A program made the translations under genes and the position numbers. From UKL13-2 sp031414695 (GTDB lineage Bacteria; Pseudomonadota; Gammaproteobacteria; Burkholderiales; Usitatibacteraceae), in NCBI GenBank assembly GCA_031414695.1, contig JANNWG010000007.1:18903-82902 (forward strand): a stretch of DNA of 64,000 nt. The letters run 5' to 3'. Shown piece by piece: positions 8,169 to 16,942 of the stretch; position 1 is the stretch's first letter, and every line of letters begins with the position of its first letter. Below the pieces are notes generated by a model. That model was given only the letters and a program-made list of their open reading frames with translations, did no database searches and was not told where the DNA came from.

Positions 8169-10157
8169 CTACTTAAAAAACGCAACCGCTTCTTCCTCTT
8201 TGCGCGTGCGTTTCATTGGCGGCAGGCTTTGCCAGATGCGCTTGCCGTAGGGTTTATCGACGAGTCGATTGTCGCCAATCATGAGTACGCCACGATCAAA
8301 CTCATCACGAATTAAGCGCCCTGCTCCTTGCTTGAGCGTGATGGCGGCGTGGGGGATTTGATATTGCATAAATGCATTGCCGCCTGCGGCGTCAATGGCG
8401 GCGATACGTGCGGCGAGTACGGGATCATCGGGTGCGGCGAAGGGTAATTTGTCGATGACCACCACTGAGAGCGCGTTGCCTTTTACATCCACGCCTTCCC
8501 AAAATGAGTGGCTCGCCACCAGTACGGCATTACCCAACTTACGAAAACGCTCAAGCAACTCAGTGCGCGTGCCCTCGCCTTGCACCATCAGCGGAAAATC
8601 CAATTCATGCTGTACGAATTTTGATTTCAGAATATCGTAGGCGCGATCCATCGCCTTCAACGAAGTGAAAAGCAAGAAAGTACGACCTCCTGCAGCCATA
8701 ATGAGCGGAAGAGCCGCGTCAATAATAGACTCTGTATGATTAGGTGTATTCGGCGCAGGCAGATTTTCGGGCAAATACAACAGCGCTTGATTGGGATAAT
8801 CGAATGGTGACGCCCAAAATGCCGTCTCAATTTTCTTTTCATTAAACGGGTTGTCAAAGTCGTCATTGATTTTGGCGTCGTCTTCGATCAATCCCATCTC
8901 AGTCTGATAATGGCCAAATTCACCTTTCACCGCGAGAGTAGCAGAGGTAAATATCCACGCGCGCTTTTGCCCAAACACTTGATCACGAAAAATATTCGCA
9001 ATCGAGAGCGGCGTTAAGTGAAACGCAAGTGCCTGCGAAAACGCTTCTGTCCAGCGCACATAGCCTTCGATGGATTTATCCTGCCAGCTAGTTAAACGCT
9101 GCGCGTATTCGTCAGCACGCTCCATGCAATTAGCAAGCTCCTGGGCACGATCTGCTTGGCTTTCGAGGAGCTCGCGTAGCTCACCTAATTTTTCTTGCGC
9201 GTTGGTATAGGCTTCGCTAAAACCTTCGCGCGATGTAATGGCTTGGCCTGGCAACTTGGCAAAATCTTCTGCAACGCTGAGACGCAAATTACGTGCGGCT
9301 AAATCAAGCGCGCCAGCCGCTTCTTGTAAATCCTTAAAATCTGCTGCATGCTGAATGCCCATTAAGCGCGTATCACGTGCTAATTCAATGAGCTGCGAGG
9401 TCGATACTGACTCACCAAAAAACATGGTGGCCGTAGCGGGCAATTGATGCGCTTCATCAAACACCACCGTATTGCACGCGGGCAATAAATCTTGCGCACC
9501 GTCGTCTTTCAACACGAGGTCGGCAAAGAACAAATGGTGATTGACCACCACCACTTCGGCATCCATGGCTTTTTTACGCGCCTTCATGACAAAACATTCC
9601 GCATGGCGCGTGCATTGTGAGCCGAGACAATTTTCACGGGTGGACACCGCATGATTCCACGCGCCTGCTCGCTCTGGCACATCGGGCAATTCGGCTCGAT
9701 CACCGGTGCCGCCGCCATCTAGCGAGCGATTGGCAAAACGCTTAATGGTTTGCAGATGTTTAACGTCATCTTTTTGTAAAAATCGGCCGTCTTCGGCGGC
9801 AGTTTCTAAATGGTGCAAGCAGACATAATTGGCGCGGCCTTTCAGTAGCGCCGTCGTCACCGGGATGCCAAGCGCTTCAATCACGGTAGGTATATCGCGA
9901 TGAAACAATTGATCTTGTAGTGTCTTTGTGCCTGTGGAGATCACCACCTTGCCGCCTGAACGCAACGCCGGCACTAAGTAGGCGAAGGTTTTGCCCGTGC
10001 CAGTGCCTGCTTCAGCGATGAGAACACCCGCACGATTAATGGCGGCTTCGATTTTGACTGCCATCTCAACTTGGCTATCTCGGTGCCGAAAATTAGCAAT
10101 GCGAGTAGCGAGCGGGCCTTGCGGACTAAAAATATTGGGTAGATCTGATTGCGCCAT
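8169..10157 (-). CDS. yoaA: ATP-dependent DNA helicase, DinG/YoaA family (XPD-like)
   Basis: This 662-residue superfamily 2 helicase has Walker A AEAGTGTGKT (about 49-58), motif II DEAH (234-237), the late motif SFWEGVDVKG and QGAGRLIRDEFDRG. Cysteines 113, 177, 182 and 188 sit where DinG/XPD relatives bind a 4Fe-4S cluster. The length and the segments NCLGSQC and ARKKAMDAEVVVVNHHLF match my memory of E. coli YoaA rather than the longer DinG. YoaA acts with the clamp-loader subunit chi in repair of stalled or damaged forks. The gene lies 9 bases upstream of the polymerase/ligase gene stop, in the same direction. Confidence 0.9.
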   Translation of the reverse strand: MAQSDLPNIFSPQGPLATRIANFRHRDSQVEMAVKIEAAINRAGVLIAEAGTGTGKTFAYLVPALRSGGKVVISTGTKTLQDQLFHRDIPTVIEALGIPVTTALLKGRANYVCLHHLETAAEDGRFLQKDDVKHLQTIKRFANRSLDGGGTGDRAELPDVPERAGAWNHAVSTRENCLGSQCTRHAECFVMKARKKAMDAEVVVVNHHLFFADLVLKDDGAQDLLPACNTVVFDEAHQLPATATMFFGESVSTSQLIELARDTRLMGIQHAADFKDLQEAAGALDLAARNLRLSVAEDFAKLPGQAITSREGFSEAYTNAQEKLGELRELLESQADRAQELANCMERADEYAQRLTSWQDKSIEGYVRWTEAFSQALAFHLTPLSIANIFRDQVFGQKRAWIFTSATLAVKGEFGHYQTEMGLIEDDAKINDDFDNPFNEKKIETAFWASPFDYPNQALLYLPENLPAPNTPNHTESIIDAALPLIMAAGGRTFLLFTSLKAMDRAYDILKSKFVQHELDFPLMVQGEGTRTELLERFRKLGNAVLVASHSFWEGVDVKGNALSVVVIDKLPFAAPDDPVLAARIAAIDAAGGNAFMQYQIPHAAITLKQGAGRLIRDEFDRGVLMIGDNRLVDKPYGKRIWQSLPPMKRTRKEEEAVAFFK

Positions 10158-10166
10158 AGTTGGAGG

Positions 10167-11657
10167 TTACTGCTGTCGCCTATCCATGTAGCACGCGATC
10201 CAAGCTATGGCTAGGATAACCATGAAGAGCATCGAGTTCGCGGCGATTTGCAAATTGAAATCCACACTAGAGTGAATCATGATGCCGATGATTGCCATCA
10301 TGGCCGCAAACGATAAGCCGCGCATCAGCGGATCACGCCGATTACGGTGTGCTGACAGCGCCATACTAAAACTCCACAGCACCATGCCGCCCACAAAGGC
10401 AAATCCGATTACGCCAAATTCAGCCGCAAATTGCGCGAAATCGTTATGTGCAAATTCAAAAAAACCAGGCGTGACGACTTCACTTCGATAGTTAGGAAAC
10501 ACCGCATACCAAGCCCCTGGCCCGACGCCAAAGATCGGAAAATCTTTAATCATTCGAATCGTATCAGTAGAAGCGTCGAGTCTTGATTCAACGGACTCTT
10601 GTGTGCCTGTCACCACAACTTCAGTCACAGGCCGCATCACATTAGTCTGTTCGATACGCTGCGCTAATTGCTCCACGCCAAACCATGAGCCAACAATAAA
10701 AATATCAATAAAAATAAGACTTGTCAGTAACACCACCGTGCCGCGCGTGGCATGTCGCGAAAAAATAATGCCGATGACACCAGTTGCCAATAATGAAGCG
10801 AAAAATGCGGTATTGCCCATGCGCGATCGTGTGCTGACAAGTGCAATCACCATCACGCACAACACCAAGCGCAAGCGCATTTTTGGGCTGAATATCCAAG
10901 TTAAAAAGTGTCGTAAAAACTGCCGCCACGTCTCGGCTCGTTTGTCGCGCAAATCGGCGATGAGTAAACCAATCCCCAACGCTAAAGTCATCACCAAATA
11001 GCCCGCGAAATGATTGCGATTAAAGTATGTGGCGCTCGCCTGCGGGGCGTGATTCATCATCGAGCCAAACCAATTAATCTTCGCGCCTGTCAGATGCATC
11101 ATGATGCCGTACACAGACATTAGGAGCGCAAACATCACCAGCAAAAACACAAACTGCTTGGCGCGGTCACGTGTATTGACCACCAGCAGCGTGACCGCAA
11201 ACGCGCACACAAACGCCAACGACCGCAGCCAGCTCGTTTGCGCGGCATGCGGCTCAAGCGCCAGTGTGCGCCAGCCCGCATCAAAGCCGAGCGTTTCACG
11301 GTGTATTGCCGCCGTGGCTGGCGATATCAGTGCTAACCACTCTATCGGCATTGGCACTAAATACAGCGCTAGATATACGAGCCAAGCGACCATGAAAAAT
11401 AGAAAATATTTTGCATGGGAAAATGTCTCACTGACCGATACCCGACCACGCGAATAGGCGATGCACCAAATGCTTAATATCAGAAACGTACCGACTTCGA
11501 GCAGCGCCCACGCCCATGGCTCAACGCTACCTAGCGGAATGGGCACCCAGCAGAGCAGAACAAGCCAACTCCAAAAGAGCATGCGCTCAATGTCAAATGG
11601 CTTCTCAACAAATTGGCGACGGGATGGCTTAGAACGCGTGAGTGGCATGGATATCAT
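10167..11657 (-). CDS. O-antigen ligase / Wzy-type polymerase family membrane protein
   Basis: With the start I prefer, this is a 496-residue polytopic protein (about 11-12 helices) with a large periplasmic loop before GVGPGAWYAVFPNYRS and FEFAHNDFAQFAAEFG, the core of the Wzy_C/WaaL family. Such proteins either polymerise repeat units or ligate glycan to lipid A-core in the inner membrane. Because it follows an EPS export operon on the same strand it may serve that system. The frame extends upstream to a GTG at 11801, but those extra 48 residues are hydrophilic and non-family-like. ATG at 11657 or 11648 places the first helix normally. Neither has a strong ribosome site. Confidence 0.82.
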   Translation of the reverse strand: MISMPLTRSKPSRRQFVEKPFDIERMLFWSWLVLLCWVPIPLGSVEPWAWALLEVGTFLILSIWCIAYSRGRVSVSETFSHAKYFLFFMVAWLVYLALYLVPMPIEWLALISPATAAIHRETLGFDAGWRTLALEPHAAQTSWLRSLAFVCAFAVTLLVVNTRDRAKQFVFLLVMFALLMSVYGIMMHLTGAKINWFGSMMNHAPQASATYFNRNHFAGYLVMTLALGIGLLIADLRDKRAETWRQFLRHFLTWIFSPKMRLRLVLCVMVIALVSTRSRMGNTAFFASLLATGVIGIIFSRHATRGTVVLLTSLIFIDIFIVGSWFGVEQLAQRIEQTNVMRPVTEVVVTGTQESVESRLDASTDTIRMIKDFPIFGVGPGAWYAVFPNYRSEVVTPGFFEFAHNDFAQFAAEFGVIGFAFVGGMVLWSFSMALSAHRNRRDPLMRGLSFAAMMAIIGIMIHSSVDFNLQIAANSMLFMVILAIAWIACYMDRRQQ

Positions 11658-11801
11658 TGAGTAAGACTGAAAATGTGGTGTGTAGTATAAAGGCACTTCA
11701 TCACGGCTTCCTTCTAGGTGCATCTTAACGCAAGCCTTTTTGCTAGATAAGTGCTTGCGGTAGGCTATAGAAATGTATGTCAGTAGTAAGCCCTTCGACA
11801 C

Positions 11802-12152
11802 CTTATGGCAAACGATACTTGCGGACTAACCCGAACGGTTTTTGATCATCACCTGCGCAGTCGTGACTTCGTGCGTAAAGGTTTATTGGCTGTACAACAC
11901 GATAAGACAATAACTTCAAAGTCTAATAAGCGTGGTGCGTTTGCGGCAATATTGCCTGAAACGGCAAGCGGGATAGGGGTTTTATAGTTTCACTTTTTTT
12001 GCTAACGTATTTTCGCTAACAACCGAATTTACAACGCCGCCAGTAAAAACGGGCATCCGAAGATGCCCGTTTTGTCGTTCTTAGTGCTGAAGTTAGTTAG
12101 TGTTCTGCTATCTATGGACTACTAAAACCGTTAGGTATTAGTAATATAGAAA
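11802..12152. other. Intergenic region with the fecR-like gene terminator
   Basis: About 350 bases between the FecR-domain gene and the polymerase/ligase gene. Apart from the terminator at 12046-12073 I see no conserved element. The first genic promoter for the downstream minus-strand gene must lie between 11660 and 12045 if the terminator is efficient. Confidence 0.55.
12044..12073 (-). terminator. Rho-independent terminator with UUCG loop
   Basis: On the minus strand ACGGGCATC-TTCG-GATGCCCGT is followed by TTTTT. The loop closes as C(UUCG)G, an unusually stable tetraloop. It lies about 80 bases past the FecR-domain gene stop. Confidence 0.88.
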
Positions 12153-13157
12153 TTAACCTGTGCAGCCAGTTGGTACGCGAATCGGTGAGACCGATGTGCA
12201 GGGAACGCTACCGCCACCACCACCACCACCACCACCTGCACCGCCAGATCCCGCTCCTGTTCCTGTTCCTGTGCCTTGTGCACCCTGTGTGCCTTGTGTG
12301 CCTTGTGTGCCCTGACCTTGTGTTCCCTGACCTTGTTGTCCTGCTGCCGCTGCAGCCGCTGCAGTTGCATTGTTTACAGCTGCTGCAATTGAAGGTGCGT
12401 TAGTGACAGTTGCAAGCGCGTTGCTTACTGCCGCTGCCGCTGCTGCCGCTGCTGCCGCTGCATCTTTTTGCGCTTGCGTTGCCGTTGGTGAAGCAGCAGT
12501 AGCATTAGCAGTTGCTTGAGCAGCCGCCGCCGCCTGTGCTACAGCCATTGTTACTTGAGCTGCAGTTACAGCCGTAGCAGTTGTAGCACCTTGTGGGGAA
12601 AATGTGCCTTGTCCTGCAGGTATAGAGATAGATTGTCCATTAGGAAGCGTGAATGAAACAGCGCCATTTGCAACTGTTACGGCCACATTACCGTTGGCGG
12701 TCGAAATATTTACATCGGTACCGCGGATGCCAATAGTGGCATTACCTGCTCGATAACTTACTGACTGCGGACGCGCTTTACCGATAAGCCCAGTGACTGC
12801 ACGCATGCCGCCTTCAGCTAAGCTCAACAGCACATTACTCTTGGCTGGTTCAGCGCGGTTATAGGAATATGCGGAAATCGCCATTTTTGAATTGGCAGAA
12901 AGCGCAGTAATTTGACCATCTTCAAAGCGCAACACGATACTTGAGGCGGCACCAGTGGCAACGGTATCCCCCTGATTAAGGGAGTCGCCCTTGCGTAGCG
13001 TACGTGCAGCAGCACTAGGCGTGCCCGCCGCTGTGCCTGCTATAGCGGTGGCGGTGCCGGTTAATTCAAATACGGTGGCGACCTGCGCGAATGCGCTACT
13101 TGCCATAATGAGACTAAATGCAGCAAAAAACTTAATAAAACTATTAACGATCTTCAT
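12153..13157 (-). CDS. Exported FecR-domain protein with Ala-rich and collagen-like low-complexity tail
   Basis: This 334-residue protein has a signal peptide (1-24, ASSAFAQ) and a FecR-like domain (about 27-180) with LRKGDSLNQGDTVATG, GNATIGIRGTDVNI and GNVAVTVANGAVSF. An alanine-rich segment (about 190-270) and a G/Q/T repeat (QGQGTQGQGTQGTQGTQGAQ) follow, then a run of nine glycines and a short tail with two cysteines. FecR domains outside sigma-regulator proteins occur in secreted, often adhesive or EPS-linked proteins. It is the last gene of the minus-strand export operon. The repeats are prone to slippage, so tail length may vary between strains. No TM segment after the signal peptide. 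Confidence 0.82.
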   Translation of the reverse strand: MKIVNSFIKFFAAFSLIMASSAFAQVATVFELTGTATAIAGTAAGTPSAAARTLRKGDSLNQGDTVATGAASSIVLRFEDGQITALSANSKMAISAYSYNRAEPAKSNVLLSLAEGGMRAVTGLIGKARPQSVSYRAGNATIGIRGTDVNISTANGNVAVTVANGAVSFTLPNGQSISIPAGQGTFSPQGATTATAVTAAQVTMAVAQAAAAAQATANATAASPTATQAQKDAAAAAAAAAAAVSNALATVTNAPSIAAAVNNATAAAAAAAGQQGQGTQGQGTQGTQGTQGAQGTGTGTGAGSGGAGGGGGGGGGSVPCTSVSPIRVPTGCTG

Positions 13158-13215
13158 AAAAAAAGCCCTTTCAAAAATGAGTGCTGCAAAGAATAAAATT
13201 TTAAATATTGATATT

Positions 13216-13926
13216 TCAAACTAGCGTTGGTTTAACTTCAGCCTTGCGAAGATTTTCACATAGGGCTTGCTTAACTAATCTTGGTTCTTTACACACTAGA
13301 GCTAAGTTACCACGTTTAACGGCGAGTGTCATCACATCATCAGGGGTATGTAGTGACAAATTGTGTGTGGCCGCCGCTATGTTACTTACTGTAGCTGGTG
13401 CAAGTGATGCGAAATTGGCAAAGCCAATATCTAGAACAGTAATGAGCACATTACGCTCGTGCTGCCCGTACCGATATGCGTTGTTTAGCGCACGCTCAAC
13501 AAACGGCAAACCTTCTGGCAACAGACCTTGTGCGTGGACGGTATCCGAAGTGGCAGCTAAACTCGCCCATGCATAGCCTGAGCTAGGCTGATTAACAACA
13601 AATTGACTGGCTGCTGACATCGCGAGCGTACTTTTTGTAATCTCAGCGCCTGATGCTTGCCTCTGAGGCACTAAGGCTAACCGCACTAATGCACTTTGAT
13701 GATAGCCGTTGTTCGGTGCTAGTTTCGTGGCTTGTAATAGTTTTGACTCTAGCGCGGCGACACTCTCACTTGAAGGCGTGACACCAGTATTGAATCGTTC
13801 AGTATTTAATTGGTTAAGCTGACCATTGACGTGCTCAACCGTTTCATCGGCGACGGCATGGGCAATAGTCCAAGCTGATGCTAAAGAGAGCACAAGCAAT
13901 ACTAACAGAGATGCTGTTTTTCTCAC
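13216..13926 (-). CDS. Small periplasmic protein of the EPS export operon
   Basis: This 236-residue protein has an N-terminal signal or anchor helix (about 5-24) and an otherwise soluble, alanine- and leucine-rich helical body. Segments such as LLQATKLAPNNGYHQSALVRL and LPFVERALNNAYRYGQHERN look TPR-like, though no clean repeat register is visible. The start ATG overlaps the end of the Wzc-like gene by four bases, implying coupled translation. By position it may assist assembly or export of the polysaccharide, as small VpsP-like proteins do in other clusters; that is inference. Two to three cysteines lie near the C-terminus. Confidence 0.7.
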   Translation of the reverse strand: MRKTASLLVLLVLSLASAWTIAHAVADETVEHVNGQLNQLNTERFNTGVTPSSESVAALESKLLQATKLAPNNGYHQSALVRLALVPQRQASGAEITKSTLAMSAASQFVVNQPSSGYAWASLAATSDTVHAQGLLPEGLPFVERALNNAYRYGQHERNVLITVLDIGFANFASLAPATVSNIAAATHNLSLHTPDDVMTLAVKRGNLALVCKEPRLVKQALCENLRKAEVKPTLV

Positions 13927-16223
13927 GCCTTGGCCTTCTTGTCGTCAGGCCCATGTCCGTAGGCGTGATAACCCTTATAACCTCGATAGCCTTTATAGCC
14001 ACGATAACGTCCATAACCTGAATATTCGCCGTAATATTTCTCAGCCTTTTCCAAATCAAGCTGGTTAAGTACTACGCCCAGTATTGGCGCATCAGCCATT
14101 GCAAGGCGACGCAAACCACTACGCGCTAGTGGATATGGTGTGGCATCTGCCTTCACAACATAAAGCACTGTATCGGCTAATTGAGAAAGCACTAACGCAT
14201 CACTGACAAGCTGTACAGGCGGTGAATCGATGAGAATAATATCAAAAGCGTCTTTGAGCTTTTCAATAACATCTTGAAACTTAACTGACGATAGCATTTC
14301 AAGCGGATTCGGCGGTACAAAACCAGCCGTTAAGATATGAAAGCCGCCCTGCTCATGCTTCACGATACACTCTGACACGGTTGCGACACCAGAAACTAAG
14401 TGCGATAGACCTTTACTGTCTTTATCCAAACCAATAACGCGACTTACCTTTGGCCGACGCAAATCAGCGTCAACCAATAGAACACGTTTAACCTGCGCTA
14501 GAGCACAAGATAAATTAAATGAGACAGTTGTTTTGCCCTCTTCCGGTACTGAAGATGTGATCACAATGACCTTCTTCGCTGTGTCCAACGCGCTCATCAA
14601 AATACTGGTGCGGATCGTGCGAATAGACTCTGAAAATAATGACTGGGAATCTAGTAAAAAAGCCATTTCAGTTTTAAGCGATTTTTTACCACCTGTATCT
14701 TCCATTTTTTGCAGGTAGCCAAGCATGGGTACACCAAGGCGCGCCTCAACTTCGCCTGCGGTATTGATGGTGTTGTTAATACGGTCAAGCAACAGAGACA
14801 ACATCATGCCAATAATGAGTGCAACCGCCGCGGCAATGGATACAATTTGCGATTTTTTAGGGGCAAATGCACCGCTGGCAACCACGGCTGGGTCAACGAC
14901 ACGTGCAACCGTAGATTGCAAATCGGCCGAAATATTTGTTTCCTTAAAACGATTTAAAAACATATCGTAGAGTTGACGATTCGCTTGCGCTTCACGCTCC
15001 AATACACCGAGCTGAAACTCTTTGCGATTAATGCCTTGGATTTCTGCCTTGCTTTGTCCCAATGCGCCTGCAATTGCTTGTTCATTTGAGCGAGCAACTT
15101 CGTACTCTTTAGCTACACCTAAGGCCACAGTTTCAATTTGACGCTTTGTATTTTCACGCGCAGAGTTCAACTCAGAACTTGCCTGCAACATGCGTGGATG
15201 CTCAGGCCCATATCGTTTAGACGCATCGGCCAATTTTTTCTCAGCTTCGGCTTCGACTTCCTTAGTTTTTTGTACGGTTGGGTGGCGTAACACGGCAGGA
15301 ATAGAATCTAATCCACCGGCTTTACCTTGGCGAGCGGCTTGCACCTGGTTGTAGAGACTTTCTGCCTCAGCACGCTTTGAGCGAGCCGATACTAGCCCAG
15401 AGGACGCCTCCTCCAACGCTTTGGCTGCACCCGATAACGCCACACCCTTAGCATCAACAATCCGTTCGCGTTCGCGGTAGTCTTGAAGCGAGCGCTCAGA
15501 TCCTTCTAACTTAGTACGCAACTCACCCATTTGCGAAGTCAACCATGCGCTAGCTTTTTGCGTCATTTTGACTTTGGCTTCTAGGTCATTTTCGATATAA
15601 ATATCTGCCAAAGCATTGGGCACTCTTGCAGACAACTCTTTATCAGGCGAGATAAAACTAATTTGAACCAGTTGGCTATTGCGAACGGGCTGGACTTGCA
15701 AATCGCTCGTAAAGCTACCAATTACGCTCCTTAATACTTTCTCGTCCGATGGCGGCTCATTTGATTTGAACCAATTCATCGGTAACCAAGCTTTAACGCC
15801 ATCCTGTTTATTTTGACGAGGATCGTAATCAGGATGCTCAGTTAATTTTAGCCGCTCAACGACTTTTCGAGCGAGTTCACGTGACTTAATAATCTCGACT
15901 TGTGTTTGATAATATTCACGGTTACCGCCCATTGAGTTGTACACCTCCTCAATAGACACAACTTTTGCTTTAGATTGCTCGATCATTATTGTGGTGGTTG
16001 ATCGAAACTGTGGCCGGAGCGAGAATACGACGAGCGTCGTAATTAGCGCAACTAACACAACTAAACCTAAAATGCTCCATTTGCGCTTTGATATTGAGCG
16101 CCAATATTCAACGAGATCTAGCGTCTCGCCTTCAGCTGAGGCTTGCATTTGGATTGCCCCAAGCGACCCCATTACATTAGGTGCAGACAACGGGAGCCTA
16201 TCTGGAAAAGTACGATCGTTCAT
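13923..16223 (-). CDS. Polysaccharide co-polymerase with BY-kinase domain (Wzc-like)
   Basis: This 766-residue protein has a Wzz-type N-terminal region with a first membrane helix (about 53-72), a long periplasmic coiled coil (about 200-420), a second helix (about 455-476) and a cytoplasmic BY-kinase. The kinase has Walker A SSVPEEGKTT, Walker A' LLVDADLRRPKVS and Walker B IILIDSPP. The last 40 residues hold ten tyrosines in near-regular GYRGYKGY spacing, the autophosphorylation cluster. Wzc cycles of tyrosine phosphorylation control chain length and export through Wza. It lies between the Wza-like gene (12 bases upstream) and the small periplasmic protein gene (overlapping). Confidence 0.92.
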   Translation of the reverse strand: MNDRTFPDRLPLSAPNVMGSLGAIQMQASAEGETLDLVEYWRSISKRKWSILGLVVLVALITTLVVFSLRPQFRSTTTIMIEQSKAKVVSIEEVYNSMGGNREYYQTQVEIIKSRELARKVVERLKLTEHPDYDPRQNKQDGVKAWLPMNWFKSNEPPSDEKVLRSVIGSFTSDLQVQPVRNSQLVQISFISPDKELSARVPNALADIYIENDLEAKVKMTQKASAWLTSQMGELRTKLEGSERSLQDYRERERIVDAKGVALSGAAKALEEASSGLVSARSKRAEAESLYNQVQAARQGKAGGLDSIPAVLRHPTVQKTKEVEAEAEKKLADASKRYGPEHPRMLQASSELNSARENTKRQIETVALGVAKEYEVARSNEQAIAGALGQSKAEIQGINRKEFQLGVLEREAQANRQLYDMFLNRFKETNISADLQSTVARVVDPAVVASGAFAPKKSQIVSIAAAVALIIGMMLSLLLDRINNTINTAGEVEARLGVPMLGYLQKMEDTGGKKSLKTEMAFLLDSQSLFSESIRTIRTSILMSALDTAKKVIVITSSVPEEGKTTVSFNLSCALAQVKRVLLVDADLRRPKVSRVIGLDKDSKGLSHLVSGVATVSECIVKHEQGGFHILTAGFVPPNPLEMLSSVKFQDVIEKLKDAFDIILIDSPPVQLVSDALVLSQLADTVLYVVKADATPYPLARSGLRRLAMADAPILGVVLNQLDLEKAEKYYGEYSGYGRYRGYKGYRGYKGYHAYGHGPDDKKAKA

Positions 16224-16235
16224 GAATAAATTTTC

Positions 16236-16841
16236 TTAAAAAAAGCTTTCTTCGACGGTGATGATGTCACCCGGCTTCACAGGCGCATCCAAGGCAATAC
16301 GCTTAGCGTTACCTTTCAGATCATCCTCGTGAATCACATTGATCCGCTCCTTAGAGGCGCGCTCTTTAAAACCGCCAGCAATAGAAATTGCCTTACGTAC
16401 AGTTAAACCTGGCGTAAACGGATAACCGCCTGGCTTATCAACCTGGCCATTCACGAAAAAATTACGATATTCAAGCATGGTTACTGTGACTTGCGGGTTC
16501 AGTAGATATCGCCCCTTAAGCCCTTTGGTGATGAAATCCTCCAGCTCACCAACAGTCATGCCACGAACCCGGATTTCGCCAAGATATGGAAATGACAAAG
16601 TGCCCGCATCCGACAAACGCACTTTTTCTCGCTTGAGGTCTTCCTCACCAACCACTTGTACGCTAATAACATCTCCAACACCAAGCTTATAGCTCGAAAG
16701 AGAGGAGGTACTGACAGCTTGGCTGGTTAGCGTTACTTGTGCGTTACTAACCAAAGCCATCCCAGAAAACAAAACTGCCACGGCTACCGATAGCAACAAC
16801 TGAGCTGGTGAAATTTTGCTACCAAACACAAAGATACTCAC
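16236..16841 (-). CDS. Wza-like polysaccharide export protein (short form)
   Basis: This 201-residue protein has a signal peptide (about 1-35) and a Poly_export domain (YKLGVGDVISVQVVGEEDL, SFPYLGEIRVRGMTVGELE), followed by one SLBB domain (FVNGQVDKPGGYPFTPGLTV). It forms the periplasmic/outer-membrane part of the export channel. It lacks a lipobox cysteine and the second SLBB plus helical barrel of full-length Wza, matching the short 'EPS' class that may use a separate outer-membrane protein. The beta-barrel encoded just upstream is the natural partner. Confidence 0.88.
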   Translation of the reverse strand: MSIFVFGSKISPAQLLLSVAVAVLFSGMALVSNAQVTLTSQAVSTSSLSSYKLGVGDVISVQVVGEEDLKREKVRLSDAGTLSFPYLGEIRVRGMTVGELEDFITKGLKGRYLLNPQVTVTMLEYRNFFVNGQVDKPGGYPFTPGLTVRKAISIAGGFKERASKERINVIHEDDLKGNAKRIALDAPVKPGDIITVEESFF

Positions 16842-16942
16842 GTCTTACCCCAATACAAATAAAGAATATCTAAAAACAGAAAAAGCTTTAACCCGTTGAC
16901 GCGGTCAAAGCCAAGTCCAAGTTAGAAATTATCAGCGGCGCG

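Noticed and set aside
11658..11801. N-terminal extension of the polymerase/ligase gene from GTG 11801
   Set aside because: The extra 48 residues are hydrophilic and unlike the family; the later ATG puts the first membrane helix in the usual place.
11805..11987. 60-codon plus-strand frame upstream of the polymerase/ligase gene
   Set aside because: Composition is not protein-like, no ribosome site, no neighbour on that strand.
12170..12403. Histidine- and leucine-rich plus-strand frame opposite the FecR-domain gene
   Set aside because: It is the antisense of the Gly/Thr/Gln repeat; its odd composition is explained by the repeat.
12190..14048. CRISPR-like or tandem-repeat array
   Set aside because: The repeats encode in-frame protein repeats (collagen-like tail, tyrosine tail) without unique spacers or cas genes.
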